Below the pieces are notes generated by a model. That model worked only from the letters and a program-made list of their open reading frames with translations. It ran no database searches and had not been told where the DNA came from. DNA of 64,000 bases from the NCBI GenBank assembly GCA_019054805.1, contig JAHQIY010000006.1:5146001-5210000 (forward strand), written 5' to 3'. The position numbers and the translations under genes were made by a program. Of the stretch, positions 48,033 to 60,184 are shown in pieces (position 1 is the stretch's first letter; each line of letters opens with the position of its first letter). This stretch comes from Brachionus manjavacas. Its lineage: Eukaryota > Rotifera > Eurotatoria > Ploima > Brachionidae.

Positions 48033-49697
48033 ATGGACTTTGTTAATGTACTGCGCAGTCTTGGCGTTTCCAGAAAACACAGTAAGCACAACGATGATCT
48101 ATTTGTAGACAGACTTAATCACAGATACACCGTGGCTATCATTATCGCATTCGCTCTTGTTGTAACCATGAGCCAATATGGCGGAAATCCAATCAATTGC
48201 TGGTAGAACATTGATGCTTTCAAAATAATTTGAAAAATTAAAATATCTTTCTCTAGGGTTCCAGGACATTTCACCGGAAATTATGCCACTTATGCTGACA
48301 ATATATGGTAATTTTTAAGAATATTTAACATTAAATAACAAAAAAATATTTTGTTGATTTAAAAAAATAGTTGGGTCTCAAGTACGTATAACATACCACT
48401 AAACGAAGAATTGCCATTAAACGAAATAGAGAGGAAGGTAAAACTGTTGAAATACTATCAATGGACACCATTTATACTTTTATTCCAAGCTCTACTATTC
48501 TATTTACCACGAATGATTTGGTAATGATTTAAAAAAAAATTTTATTTAAAATTTCAAAATTTTCAATTAAAATAACAATTGAAAAATAAAAACAATAAAA
48601 ATTGGTTGAAATTTTAAAGACTAAATTTTTGATTTTAATATAAACTTTAAAAGTATTTAATAAATTTAAAGGCGTTCTTTAAATGACAAATCAGGACTTG
48701 ACATTCAAAATTTGGTCGATGCTGTGTACAACTTTAATACAGACGTGTCAAGATATGCCGATAAACAAAAACTGATAAATTATTTAACCAATTTATTTGA
48801 TAACTATGTTAGAACTGCCAAAAATCCAGACAGAATTGACATTAGTGATGTGCGTTTGAGGCGCGACGAGATAAAACTCACTCGGCGCAAAACGTCCCAA
48901 GTTGATCTCAAGCCAGATGAGGAATCATCCGAATTTGTTATAAATGAAATCTATGAGGAACAAGAAGAGTCTAGGTTAAAGAAATTCTTTAGATCAGTGC
49001 GCAGATTTTCCAAAATTGTTTGCATTACCAAAGGCAAACGATACGGAAATTATCTCCTAGCTTTATTTGTGTTCGTAAAGCTGCTCTATTCTCTAAATTC
49101 GATCATTCAGTTGTTTATGCTCAATCATTTTTTGGGAAATGACTTTCTTGTACTTGGATTGGAAGTGATTAGCAAAATTTGGAATGGAGAGGACTGGACT
49201 CAGCTAAACAGATTTCCAAGAGTTACAATGTGTGATTTTAGAATAAGAGAAGTGGGCATTGTCCATCGATACACGGTGCAGTGTGTTTTGTCAATTAATC
49301 TTTTTAATGAAAAAATTTTTATTTTTCTCTGGTTTTGGCTGTGCTTGGTCAGCATTTTCAATGTACTAGATTTAATAAACTGGACCTATGCTTTGATAAT
49401 AAACACCCATGAAAGCTATGTTTATGTCAGACGAAGATTAAATGTTTTAAATTCGCCAATTTTAAATGCCAAAAATCCGAGTTTAGCCTCGAAGACAAAC
49501 GTCTTTACAAGAATTTTGTTCAAAATTATCTTAAAGAAGACGGCGTTTTGGCTCTTCGATTGTTATCGCGGAATTCTCAGGATCTTATTGTCTCCGAATT
49601 GATTTCAAGTTTGTTCAATGTATATAAGGCAGGAATTCGATCAAGTCGTCGTAATGAATTACGTGATGATCTGAATTCTTTTAATAGTCAATCTTAG
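48033..49697 (+). pseudogene. Innexin copy C, frameshifted in the last exon
   Basis: Exons 48033-48202, 48257-48307, 48371-48520 and 48672-49697 reproduce copy B. In exon 4 an A6 run of copy B is A5 here (about 49471-49475), so translation leaves the frame after ILNAK and stops at 49602. The four membrane segments and both loop cysteine pairs remain, but the last 74 residues of the C-terminal tail are replaced by 42 unrelated ones. Beyond the shift the original frame is preserved down to its stop at 49695-49697, so the break is young, or it is a homopolymer sequencing error. The short 5' flank may also matter for expression. Confidence 0.85.
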
Positions 49698-49780
49698 TTT
49701 AGCAAACTTTTTAGTTTGATATTTTGCGTTTAAAATTTTCACTCATTTTTTGTTTAAAAGGCCTAAATTAATTTACAATC

Positions 49781-49786
49781 AATAAA
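49781..49786 (+). terminator. Polyadenylation signal of innexin copy C
   Basis: AATAAA about 84 bases after the original stop, same place as in copy B. Confidence 0.55.
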
Positions 49787-50638
49787 AAGCTTAAATTCTT
49801 AATTCGTTTTTTTTTCCTATTTAATAGTCTTTATGTAATTTTTCAAAATAATTATTTTCAAATTTTGAGTTAGAACTGCTAAAGATACCGATCACAAACA
49901 CTAGAATTAAAATTAATTTTTTAATTCTTTTTTAAATTATTTTAAGATTTGTAGAAATTATTGCTTTAAATTTTTCAGTAAATTTTTATTAATAACAAAA
50001 TATCGAAATTTATAATCGAAATTTCTTCAATTTTAAAAAATTAAACATTCAACTTTATTTTATACCTAAAATAAATTTTTTATCAGAATCTAACTTGATT
50101 TTTTTGAAAACTTAACAGCTTGTAACAAAATATAACTCACTGAATCATAATAGTGTATCATCCTAGTTGAATTTCCATCTTGAAAATTAATTTACATATA
50201 TACAAAATTTGGTTAAATTCAAAAGAAACATTTTTTCTAATTTTTTTTAAACAAACTGAAAAGCCGAAAATTGAATTATTTCAATGAATCGAGCAATACC
50301 AGTATGTTCAAAAGTTTAACAATTAAAATTGGTCAGAAGTCAAACTTTAAAGTCAGAATCATTAAAAGTCGAAGTCAAAGTCAGACTTTTATAATTATAA
50401 ATTTAAAATAAATTAAATTAATTTTATTATTTAATTCTACTTTTTTAATAATTAAAGCAAATTTGAGAAAAAAAATTATGCACTTATGCAAAATGTACAT
50501 CATGTGATGAAATCGTCAACTACTTGGCTTGTAACACCTCGAATTTTATAAGACATTCGAAAAAATGCAATACAACTATCTACAATGAAAATAAAATCTT
50601 GTATGAAAGGAAAATATCGGTTATGGTGATGAAAAAAG

Positions 50639-51110
50639 CTTTTTTTTTAAATTATTTTAAGATTTATATAAATTAATGTTTTAGATTTTGTGGTTCTTGA
50701 GAACAAAAATCGAGAGTCATATTTTAAAAATTTTCAATTGACTCGTTATTTTATTTTTAGAAAAAAAAAATTTCGAAAAAATTTTTTTGTAATTTATTTT
50801 TATAAATTTAACAAAGTTAAGAAGATTTTAGATCATCTTAACTTTGTTAAATTTAGATTATTTTTTCAATTGACTGATTAATGAAGATTATTTTTAAGCC
50901 AAAATAAGTTCTATTTAAACCATTTTTTCGGATTATTAATAAACAATCGATATAAAACTCTAAATCATTAAAAATTATTGTCAAATTTTTTTTTTTATTA
51001 AAATTTAACTAATAAGATAAAACATTAATAAGATTAAAAAAGAAATTAATGTTGCTTGGGTATAAAATTTAGCCATATTATTTTCGAATATGGTTTTAAA
51101 TGCATTAAAC
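50639..51110. other. AT-rich sequence with a strong hairpin
   Basis: Holds the exact 18-bp inverted repeat entered at 50804-50854. The open frame across it has no family features. Confidence 0.5.
50804..50854. repeat. Perfect 18-bp inverted repeat, 15-base loop
   Basis: AAATTTAACAAAGTTAAG (50804-50821) is followed, after 15 bases, by its exact reverse complement (50837-50854). Confidence 0.85.
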
Positions 51111-51111
51111 G

Positions 51112-51117
51112 TTTATT
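51112..51117 (-). terminator. Polyadenylation signal of POFUT1
   Basis: AATAAA on the minus strand about 48 bases after the stop codon. Confidence 0.6.
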
Positions 51118-51164
51118 TATTTTGTTTTATTTGAATTGAATTCGAAAATAATACGGAAAACTGG

Positions 51165-52615
51165 TCATAGCTCAGATCGCTCTTTTGTTCTAAAACCCCA
51201 AAACTCAGTTGTTTTATTTTCGCTATCTCTTTGTCTTTTAACAAAAGCACTAAAGCTTGACACACAATTCACAATTGTGTGATCAGCTTTTCCCAATATA
51301 CACAAATCAACATGTGGATTATTTTCGAAATATTTTAAAAATTTTACATTTTTGAACTTTTTTGAAAGTTTAACCAGCATATCCTCAGCATCTGTGGCAA
51401 TGAAAACATATTTGGCATCGTATTTCTTCAATGCTCTACCCAACTAACAAAAATTAATATAAAATAAATAAAATGAAATAAATCTAATTTTCTTACTTGT
51501 TTAATAATGGTCTTTTCAGACGGATAACAAAGTTCCTCAGTCATTTCGCCGTTTTCTTGGGAATATCCCAAACATTGCGGCGATGCAAAGAAATTTTTTT
51601 TCGAAGATTTCACATGTTCACATGCTCTTTTCTTGAAATAAAAATAAAAAAAAATAAAAATTTTTTTTTCATTTTAATTACAAAATCTATTCCATTTCTT
51701 AAATGAATTCCAATAAATTTTTCGTTCCGATCATTTTTAAATTTATTTATAAACTTTTCCGCTATCAAATCAATTTTATCAGACCATTTTACATATTTTT
51801 GGAGCGGAACATTAGTTTCAGCCACAGGGAATGCACCTGGCGCACCAGTAAAAGCAAGAACAGGATATTTTTCAGCTGGAAATTTTTTTGTCCATTCCAA
51901 TCTATGTTTTTCAAAAAGTGGATCAAAACTAAGCGGACCATAAAATTCACTATTGTCAAAATCAACTCCAAAATAATCCCAATAAGGACCGAATGGATTT
52001 CCGTCCTTAGCAGCACAATCATTCGAGTTTCCTCGTGCCATATAACAAAATACTAAAAAAAAATTTTAAGAAAATTATAGAAATTATAAAAATTTAAATG
52101 CCAATTACCCGTTCGATTGCCTTTAGGCCAAATTTTTGGAGCTAAAATTTTCATGAAATCATCCATTAAAATAACCTTAGTATATTCAGCCAAAGGTTCG
52201 GCTTTAAAGTAATTTTGAAAAGGTATTTGCATCTAGTAATTAAAGTTTTCATTTTGTTAAAATAAACAAAACTCAAAATTTTACTGATGAAGAAAATCTT
52301 TCCGGATATTCAACAAAATGAGGTAAAACTAAAGTACGTCCAATTCCTTTTGCAAAGGCTAAAGCTCCTAGGAACTGATCCATCTTTTTTAAGCAATAAA
52401 TAAAAATTCCTAAAAATTTGATTTTATTTTTTACTTGATTTCCAAATCGACCTTGATGATAAATTTAATAAGATTAAATTAAATAGATGTTTTTAAAATG
52501 CAAATTCCTTACCCATGCAAGGACAAAATACAATATAGCCTTTAGGATCAATTTGGATTTCTTTTGTATATGACAATGATACTAGTGTGGCAAAAAATAA
52601 TGTCAACATTTTCAT
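51165..52615 (-). CDS. POFUT1: GDP-fucose protein O-fucosyltransferase 1
   Basis: ER enzyme that transfers fucose from GDP-fucose to Ser/Thr of EGF-like repeats, including Notch. Minus-strand exons 52615-52513, 52451-52435, 52383-52285, 52232-52109, 52052-51682, 51631-51497 and 51443-51165 join in frame to 375 codons (human about 388). The N-terminus MKMLTLFFATLVSLS is a signal peptide. Next come GYIVFCPCMGRFGNQ, the GDP-fucose-contacting motif, DQFLGALAFAKGIGRTLVLP, EGNPFGP-type DGNPFGPYWDYF, PVLAFTGAPGAFPV, GIHLRNGIDF with the catalytic-site Arg, ASPQCLGYS, YVFIATDAED and NCVSSFSAFVKRQRD. The C-terminal RSEL resembles an ER-retrieval signal (human ends RDEF). Exon 2 is only 17 bases and encodes GRFGNQ with its flanks. 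All splice sites are GT-AG. Confidence 0.95.
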
Positions 52616-53945
52616 TCTTAGTCTGGAAATTTTGGAAATTTATTTTCTAGCTGGACTAATTTGAATTTTTTAATTTAAATTCGATGTCAAGTACTTTAAA
52701 TTAACATAAATTTTTTAGGGTAATATTTGTATTAGTGTTTGGTTTCAATTTTCATAATGATCAAAAATAAATGTCCTAGAAAAATGTTTATTTTAAAATT
52801 TTCTAAACTCGATCCACTTTTTTTTAGAATTAAGAATTAATTTAGAATTATATTCTTTTTCTCCTTATATTATTACTTTTAATTAATTTTATAAATTTCT
52901 AATCAAGAATATTCAAAACAATGATAAACAAGTTAAAAAAAATCTACACTGTCAAATTTTCAATTGCTTACTCAATTACACGAAATAGTATCTGTCAAAA
53001 TCTCATTTTAAAAAATAGTCCAAAATCCACGTACCTCTCTTTCCTGAAAACTAATTAAATATTTATCTCAAAAAAAATTTAAGTTGAGTCATGATTGTTT
53101 CTATTGTGAATTTGTTATCCAACAAATATATATTATTTTAGTACTTGAATTATTTTAAAAACAAATAAAAATAAAATAAGCCTTTGTTCAGGTTCAATCT
53201 TGGAAATTCTTCTATTTTTTAATTTATTTTGCTAGGTAAATTTAATAATAAATTAAAAATTAGGAAGATAAATGAATATTTCAATATTTTGTTTTATTAA
53301 TTAAGTGATTTTTAATTTATTATTTTTAGCAAGTTGAATCCAGATTGAAAAATGAAGCAAGCAATATTAAAACATTTGAAAATTTAATAGAATCACTTGA
53401 TCTCAATAATCAATCTTTAATTGTTTTTTTAAAAGTAAAAAAGAACTGAACATTTGATTTTTTTTATATAAATAAATTTTAATTTTATAATGTTTTTTCA
53501 TTCTGTTACAAATCTGAATCTGAACAAATTTGTTCTTTAAAAGAACGCAAAATTTTACATTTTGCTGATTGCTGCTTATATTTATTAAATTATAAATTCG
53601 CGGGAAATTTTCATATTCAAAAAAATCTCAAAAAGACTAAATAATATTAAAAAAATGATCACAAACATTCCTGCAGCTGTTAAATTTGTTTAATTAATTA
53701 AAAATTAATTTTTAAAATGTCATTCAATGACGGAAGAATGCACCAATTTTTCACTTACAACCAACCTTTGTAGTTTGCATTCTCTTATGAAACAAAAAAT
53801 AGGTTATATAGATAAAAAAAAGCTGAATAATCAAAACCAAGTTTTTTTACAGTTTCGATGGTGATTCTGTTAGGTTTAGGCTTTCAAATTTCTAAAGTGA
53901 TCTAATAGATAAAGTTCCCGGATGTTTAGAGAGAAAGTTTGAAAT
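52616..53945. other. POFUT1 upstream region, no firm gene
   Basis: One exon-like segment at 53329-53445 (plus) follows a TTATTTTTAG acceptor-like site and reads VESRLKNEASNIKTFENLIE and so on for about 36 residues, coiled-coil-like, but no partner exon was found. The rest is AT-rich. Confidence 0.35.
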
Positions 53946-53949
53946 ATAT

Positions 53950-54530
53950 CCAGAGAATCCAGTAATGATTATTAAAAATTTGAGTTGAACGCGACTAAGT
54001 AAATGGAGCACTGGGGATATACTGCAAAATCTAGATATGATCTTAGACCATAGACGCATACAATTTTGCCTATAAAATTTTTTCTTTGCTGAAAAAAGTT
54101 CTTTTCAAAATCCAAATATCTTATCTTGCACACGCACTTTTTACTTGAGCAATCCACTTCAGATCAGATTATACCGTCATGCTTGTTTGTTAGCTCTAAT
54201 ATCACATTCCGACTTTCATTTTAAATATGAGCTTCATACTTGTGTCTCTCATTCAATATTACAAAGTACATCACCTAACATTTTATAGCTTTTTGAACCC
54301 ATACACCATACCTCTATCCATTAACAAACATCATCCAAATCATTATGTAACTTCGTTCTTCCATAAACCTGATAAACAAGGATTTTTGATTTTTGAGTCA
54401 TCAGCATACATCTCCATCTCTATTTGATGCACTATTTGGAAGGTAATTGATGCACAGATTGAATAGTATTGAACCAAGAAATTGAAACCAAGTTCTCAGT
54501 GAAAGACTCTGATGGGACTTTCACTGAGAC
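53950..54530 (-). pseudogene. LINE relic (Jockey/CR1-like RT)
   Basis: Minus-strand translation in changing frames gives ILFNLCINYLPN, then MYADDSKIKNP with the catalytic YADD, and further on YGLRSYLDFAVY as the counterpart of the LLEFAVPVWSP block. Many stops and frameshifts and large gaps. An old insertion. Confidence 0.65.
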
Positions 54531-57040
54531 AGATTTAAAAATAAATATATTGAAATATATTTTGAATATTTAGATATATCTCTTCGACAATACAAACCTT
54601 ATTGCCTATAAAGCATTAGGTTTAATAAGAAAAAATCAGTTTCACCTGAGTCATTCTTAAATCTTACCGTCATTTAAAGATAAGACGCAGAATATTATTT
54701 TAATATTAAATTATTTATCCAAATAACTTTTACCGTTTACCCGTATTTAGCAGCCTCATAAATCAGAAACTAACGAATTATTAACTTACGTAATGAAAGA
54801 CAATTAATTAAAATTAATAAATGTTTCTTCTTATTATTTAACATTTTCATTAATTTTTTATCTTCACTAATAAATCAAGCATTTTATCATTTAGAGATCG
54901 AGTTTTGTCAGACTTTATGCAATAACTTATCGGTTCCTTATCGATAGAATTAACCAATTGTGTGGTTAACTTAACGATAAAGCAAAAACGGTGACTTATT
55001 TAAAAAATCGTGCAAAAAACGTTACTTGGTATGGTAATCGATTTATATTGATTGGAAAACCGCTTTGTATTCTTCTATCAGTCTGATCACCAGATTGGTC
55101 AGTAATCAATGGAACACAATGACTCAATCTGTTGGAGGAGTGTCGTATTTTAGATTTAGAATAGACTAATATGTGATCAATTATATATCTACGATCACAT
55201 AATGAGAATTTAAAAAAATGACAATGACAGAAAAATAGGCGTTTTAAATAAATTAAAATTCGAATTCTTGTATAAACTTTGGTATCGGTTACATTTTGTG
55301 CGACGAAACGATGGTAAAACCCGACTAGTTTTAAACCTTTTTCGGCCAACAATGTTCAAATTTTTGCAACAAATTTAACACGAAAAATCAGTGCTTACGA
55401 AAAGATACCTATTTTTTGATATTCTTCAATCAGTTCTAATTATCAATATTTTTTTTACCATAATTTGATAAATTCTAACAAAATCTAATTTTTTAAATCA
55501 TGTGATCGTTTTAAAATAAACATACTAATAAATATCATTTAAGTTTTTCTACCTACATATAAATTTGCTCAATTTTTTTGACAAAAAAAAATTCCTGATC
55601 CAGCGATCACATATTAGACACACAGTAAATATTCGATAATAGGAATGAAAAATATTTTAGTCTTCTCCATAATCGAATACGACTGTTGGTCATAAAAATG
55701 TCTTATCTGGGAAATAAAAGGAAAGTCAAATGTGAAAATTTTATAAAAGGCAATTTTATAATTTAAATAATAGAAAAAATTTTAAAAAATTCAATTAAAA
55801 CCAAATTATCTTCGAATAATTGAGCTGGTTGAGATAACTGTTGGCGACTGAATTTGATTCCACTTGAAAAAGCTTTCTTGAAAAAGCTAATTGAGATTTG
55901 TTTTGCGTTTGTGACAGTATTTAGTTTTTTTATTATTGCTGTTTATTTAATGTTTGAAAAAAGACTCGGACAATTCGTTTACGCTTAGACGAATCATTAG
56001 ATTTATTGTCTATTTGTGTCACATTTTTTCTAAGGCCCTTACCCTTTTTAATTTCAAGGTTTTAAGCATCAAATATCTGTAGGACAGCGATCAAAGGGTT
56101 AAATATCCGTATTTTTTAAGGTGCAGGTTATTAATATTTTTAAATTCAAAAGACAAAAATCAAAAAATAGAAGATAATAGAATCTTTTGATTAGTTATAA
56201 ATTTTTACCTTCTTGGATTAAATTTCAAAACTAATCAAACCGAAAAAAAACTTTGGCAACAACTGTCTTCCTAAATTTTTTCAAAATTCTCTATAATCGC
56301 ATTTCTCTATAACCTATTTATTTATTTTCGAATATTTATTTCCAAATTTTACCTTAAGACTATTAATTGGTCGTCTAAGACATTAAAGAAAACATTGTCA
56401 AAAAGCTTCTATTCGTTTTTTTATTGTTAAATCTGCACAAAAAACATCAAAATAATGCATCTTTTATTTTAATTTTAACTGATTCTTTCAACAAATTTTT
56501 TTACCTACAAATAACTTTTTTAAATATTGAACTTACAGTAAAAACTTTTATTTTTGATTATATATTTATGTACATTAGTTATCCCTCAGAAATGAAACTG
56601 ATAATAGTTATCTTAATTCAAATTATTTTTATTTTGTTCTTAATTTTATTATACATTATTCTCATAATTCTCAATACATTTTTTTGAAATTTTCTTTCTA
56701 GTTTTTAATATATTATAAAATAAATATCCTACTTATTTTCAATACTGAAATGGTCCGAGAAAACGATGATTTCCAACTTCTGATTGGTAATTTTTATTTT
56801 TAAAATTAGTTTATTAGTTAAATTTTTTTAGCAGAAAGTTCGGTCAAAAATCAAGCGTTACTCACAAAATATGAATTTGATCAAATTAATTCCATAATTA
56901 AAAGTATATCCCTTTTTATTAAAATCATGCTCTGCTATATATTTTTATTTCGACGATGAAATTGAAATCAAATAAAAATTTAGAGTCTTATGGACTTTCT
57001 TTAAGAATAATTGAAATAAAAGAAATTTTGAGAGCGATAA
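54531..57040. other. Mostly AT-rich sequence, two weak coding hints
   Basis: A 118-codon minus-strand frame at 54996-55352 has normal-looking composition but no recognised motif; it may belong to a decayed transposon. At 56749-56785 a short exon-like start (MVRENDDFQLLI) followed by a GTAATT donor can be joined to a segment after the acceptor at 56831-56832 (AESSVKNQALLTKYEFDQIN), but nothing downstream continues it. Confidence 0.35.
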
Positions 57041-57079
57041 TTAGGCGATTATTTAGCTATCTGTGGCGCGCTACAGTCG

Positions 57080-58140
57080 AATATACAAAGACTTTAAAAA
57101 ATTAGAGTATATTTTTCGTTCACATCCGCTTCCAGCAATTTTGGTTCTTATCAAGGAGTCGGATTCTTGTATGTTCTATCAAGTCAAGATTTTTACTTAT
57201 TATTATTTTGTTTGAGACCCATAAGCCAAGTTTTTGTCCATTCGAAGATTTTGTCGATGTCACGTTGGAGATTATCTGTGTCGTGAGTTACTGTTTCAGC
57301 CCTTATCATTGCAAATATTTTTGTGTCATGTTCGTACTTTTTTCAAAAGTTTGTGTGTGTGTGAGAGTCAGAAAGATAGTTTATGTAAATTATATAAAGG
57401 TTGGACGTAGTACTAATCCTTGAGGAAAGCCGCTGTTTATTTGTCAAGTAAGATGCAACATGCAACACCGAGTATAAAGCTCTTCTTTCCTCTTGTCAAA
57501 AAAGAATCCAATTAAGAAGCCTACCACTTATACCATAAGCTGAAAGTTAAAAGAGCAGTTTTTTGTGAGGCACTTTTTTAAATGCTTTAGTAAAATCTTA
57601 TAGGAAAATATCCATACAGTTAAGTTTTGAATAATTTTGGTTCCAAGATCAAATGTTTCAAACAAGTTAGTCGCTCAAGCCTTTTAATTAACGAATCAAT
57701 GCTTGTTTTGTTTTGCAATAAAGTGGTATTTTTTTTCAGAAAGGACATAAAATAGGTTTGAAAGATTTCTCAATAATTTTCATAGATTTGAAGTGAGATT
57801 ATTTGCCTTTAATTTGACAAGTCATTTTGTTGCCTTTTTTAAAATTAGGAGTGACTTAGCTAGTAAACAGGGTTCTGGCAGTTAACCAGTATTTATTAGA
57901 AAATTAGTGCTAGAGGTTTGCTTTTGTGTGAGCACATTCTTTCATAACATACGGATGAACACTAACATTTCCTACTGATTTATTAGGGTCTTGTTCAGAT
58001 AATAATTTTGCAAATCTATTGCTTGTGTATCAATGCATTCAGAAGTACTTGAGTTGAATTCCGGCATTAAATCAGTTGAGTCTCCATTGACAAAAAAGTA
58101 GTTGAAGTGGTCGTTTGAAGTATCAGCTTTTGATTTTCTA
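57080..58140 (-). pseudogene. LINE relic (Jockey/CR1-like linker and RT)
   Basis: Minus-strand pieces in order: NDHFNYFFVNGD (linker, about 58100), a PxFKKG block (FKKGNKM, near 57830), KAFKKVPHKKLL for the SKAFDKVPH block (catalytic Asp changed to Lys), LSAYGISGRLLNWI, and NSGFPQGLVLRPTLYNLHKL for the GVPQGSVLGP block (about 57380-57440). Frames shift repeatedly; the YADD block is not readable. Confidence 0.75.
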
Positions 58141-59973
58141 CAATAATGATTTATATTTTTATTCTTTATCTCGAAATTTTTTACCTATCTAATACGTACT
58201 CAATTTTACTCTTTTGTTAAGATATTTCTGCATGAAATAACAATTTTTACAAATAAATTATGTGTTCATTTTTAATTAGTCAAAAAAACGTTTGAACTTT
58301 ATTGTTCAGTATTACACTGTTTATTATTTCGGCTTAAAAATGAACGTGGTGAATATAAAAAAGATAATATTATACTATTATTATAATATATAGAAATATT
58401 CATTTCAAGATAAATTTTTTTGCTTTCAACTGTAAGATATAACCTATGCACCTAATTGGCCCATGTTTTAAATCCATATCTAAAACTGTTCTTCGAATAA
58501 ACGAAGCAATTTCATATTAAATTTATCTAAGACATCAATATAAGAAGATTCTAATTTTTCTGCAGTGTGACCACAAACTAAATTCCAAAAATTTAACAAA
58601 TCTTTAAAGTTTTTAAGCTATCAAAGAAATGCAAAGTTTAGCTAAAATAGCTATAGTTTTGGTAAGATGTCCAGCTATCTATAGTGAGACTTATAAAATC
58701 AACTGAAATAAGTTTGATTAAGAGTTCTTGTTTTTTTGTTGGATAAATTGATTTAATTTTTTCTTGAATTTATAGTCCTTATTCAATAAAAAAAAAATTC
58801 TTCCAATAATAAAAAAAAATGTAAATTTTCTTCAATTGAAAAAGGTAAAAAACAAAAAATTAAAAAAAAAAAGGGCTCAATCTGTTTTTTATTGTTTCTT
58901 ATTATCTGATGAGTAAATTTTTCTTTGTGTTTTTTGAATTTTTATCCCGTGTTTTACCTCTAAATGATAGTCGAGATCGATTTTTTTCCGAAGTCTTTTG
59001 AAAATATTTTAGAAGGTTTTCTTTAATGCATTCTAATTAATGCAACATTAGGATAACATCATTTTCTTTTTGTAGTGTGCAAACTTTCTTTAAAAAACCC
59101 TCCAGTCGTTTAAAATTTCGGATCACTCGTAAATCCATTCTGGATTTTTCTCCTAAGATCGATGCATCGCTTGTTCTCATTTTCTTATTAGACATTTTAA
59201 ATTTTTTCTTGTATTTTTTGGTAAAAATTTTAAATTTGATGTTGATGTTGGACATTATTTGGTTGTTTTTTATTTAAAATAAACATTCCTAGACAGTTAA
59301 AATTTTTTGTATGAATTTTAAACCATAAAAATATATTTGGCTAAACAAAATATTCAATGTTTAAATGAAAAAATCTCCATTTGTTTTAAAATTTGCTTAT
59401 TTTCTTCAAAATTTTATCCTTCTAAATTTCATTATCTTTTTTTAGAATAATTTTAAACATTTTGAAAAATACTTAAATTACAATGGTTAAAGAAGTTTTA
59501 CTTAATAAGAAATGAGAAAAGCCATTTCAAATAATAAACTATAAAAAAAAATTATTCTTTAAAGATTAAGTCTTAATTATAAATATTAGTAATAATTTTC
59601 CCTAAAAAATTTGAATTTGAAAATAAAATTTTAGTTTTTAATTTATGTTAAGTTGACTAAAAATTAGTTAACTAAAAATTAGTCGACTAGTTTGAAACCA
59701 AAGAGAAAAATCTCATCACTAAATTATTTCTAATAAATTTGTGTTGTATTCGTTTTGATAATTATCTCGCTTTTTTTTTCGAATAAAATTTTTAAATTAA
59801 ATCCGAACTTTTAATTTTTTCCATCGTTTCCGGATTATTGTCAGCACGGAAATTTCCTTATCCGATCTTTTATTCTCAAAACTTGTTATTCCGAATTAAA
59901 GAGGTTTGACTGTAGTTCTGTTGTGACTCTTTTTTGTTTAATTTTGAATTTAATGATTGGTATTAGTTCAAAA
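58141..59973. other. AT-rich sequence without recognisable genes
   Basis: Open frames at 59037-59277 on both strands mirror each other and are low complexity. Nothing else to support. Confidence 0.45.
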
Positions 59974-60114
59974 ATATGGACGAATGGTTTGCGTGTTAGT
60001 CATGCAAGCAGAGGATCGAGTGTTCCAAACCCGCTGAGGGTGAAAAAATCTTCAAAATATCTCTGAAAAACGGTGCGAATGTTTAGACCTCTTTCATCAT
60101 AAAAATAGGCGGAC
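59974..60114 (+). mobile_element. tRNA-derived SINE, copy 2
   Basis: Shares with copy 1 (9541-9699, minus) the head GTGTTAGTCATGCAAGCAGA and GGATCGAG, a decayed B box (GTGTTCCAAACC for GGGTTCGAAAC), and the body GGGTGAAAAAATCTTC, AAAATATCTCTG and TTCATCATAAAAA. The first bases of the head (GCCCGTAT) are lost. It lies just beyond the minus-strand LINE relic 60185-60880. Confidence 0.75.
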
Positions 60115-60184
60115 AAGTTTGGGTAATAATTGCGGTGCAGATGATCATCTCGATGCAGTAGCCTCTGTATCAGATCTAAGCCGT

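Larger units (their letters stand above)
47917..50638 (+). repeat. Inverted duplication, right arm (innexin copy C)
   Basis: Reverse-complement partner of 43771-46560, head to head with it. The arm begins about 116 bases before the innexin start codon, so copy C has lost the longer 5' flank that copies A and B share. Confidence 0.88.

Noticed and set aside
51497..52056. Plus-strand frames across POFUT1
   Set aside because: Shadows of the POFUT1 exons; no conserved features.
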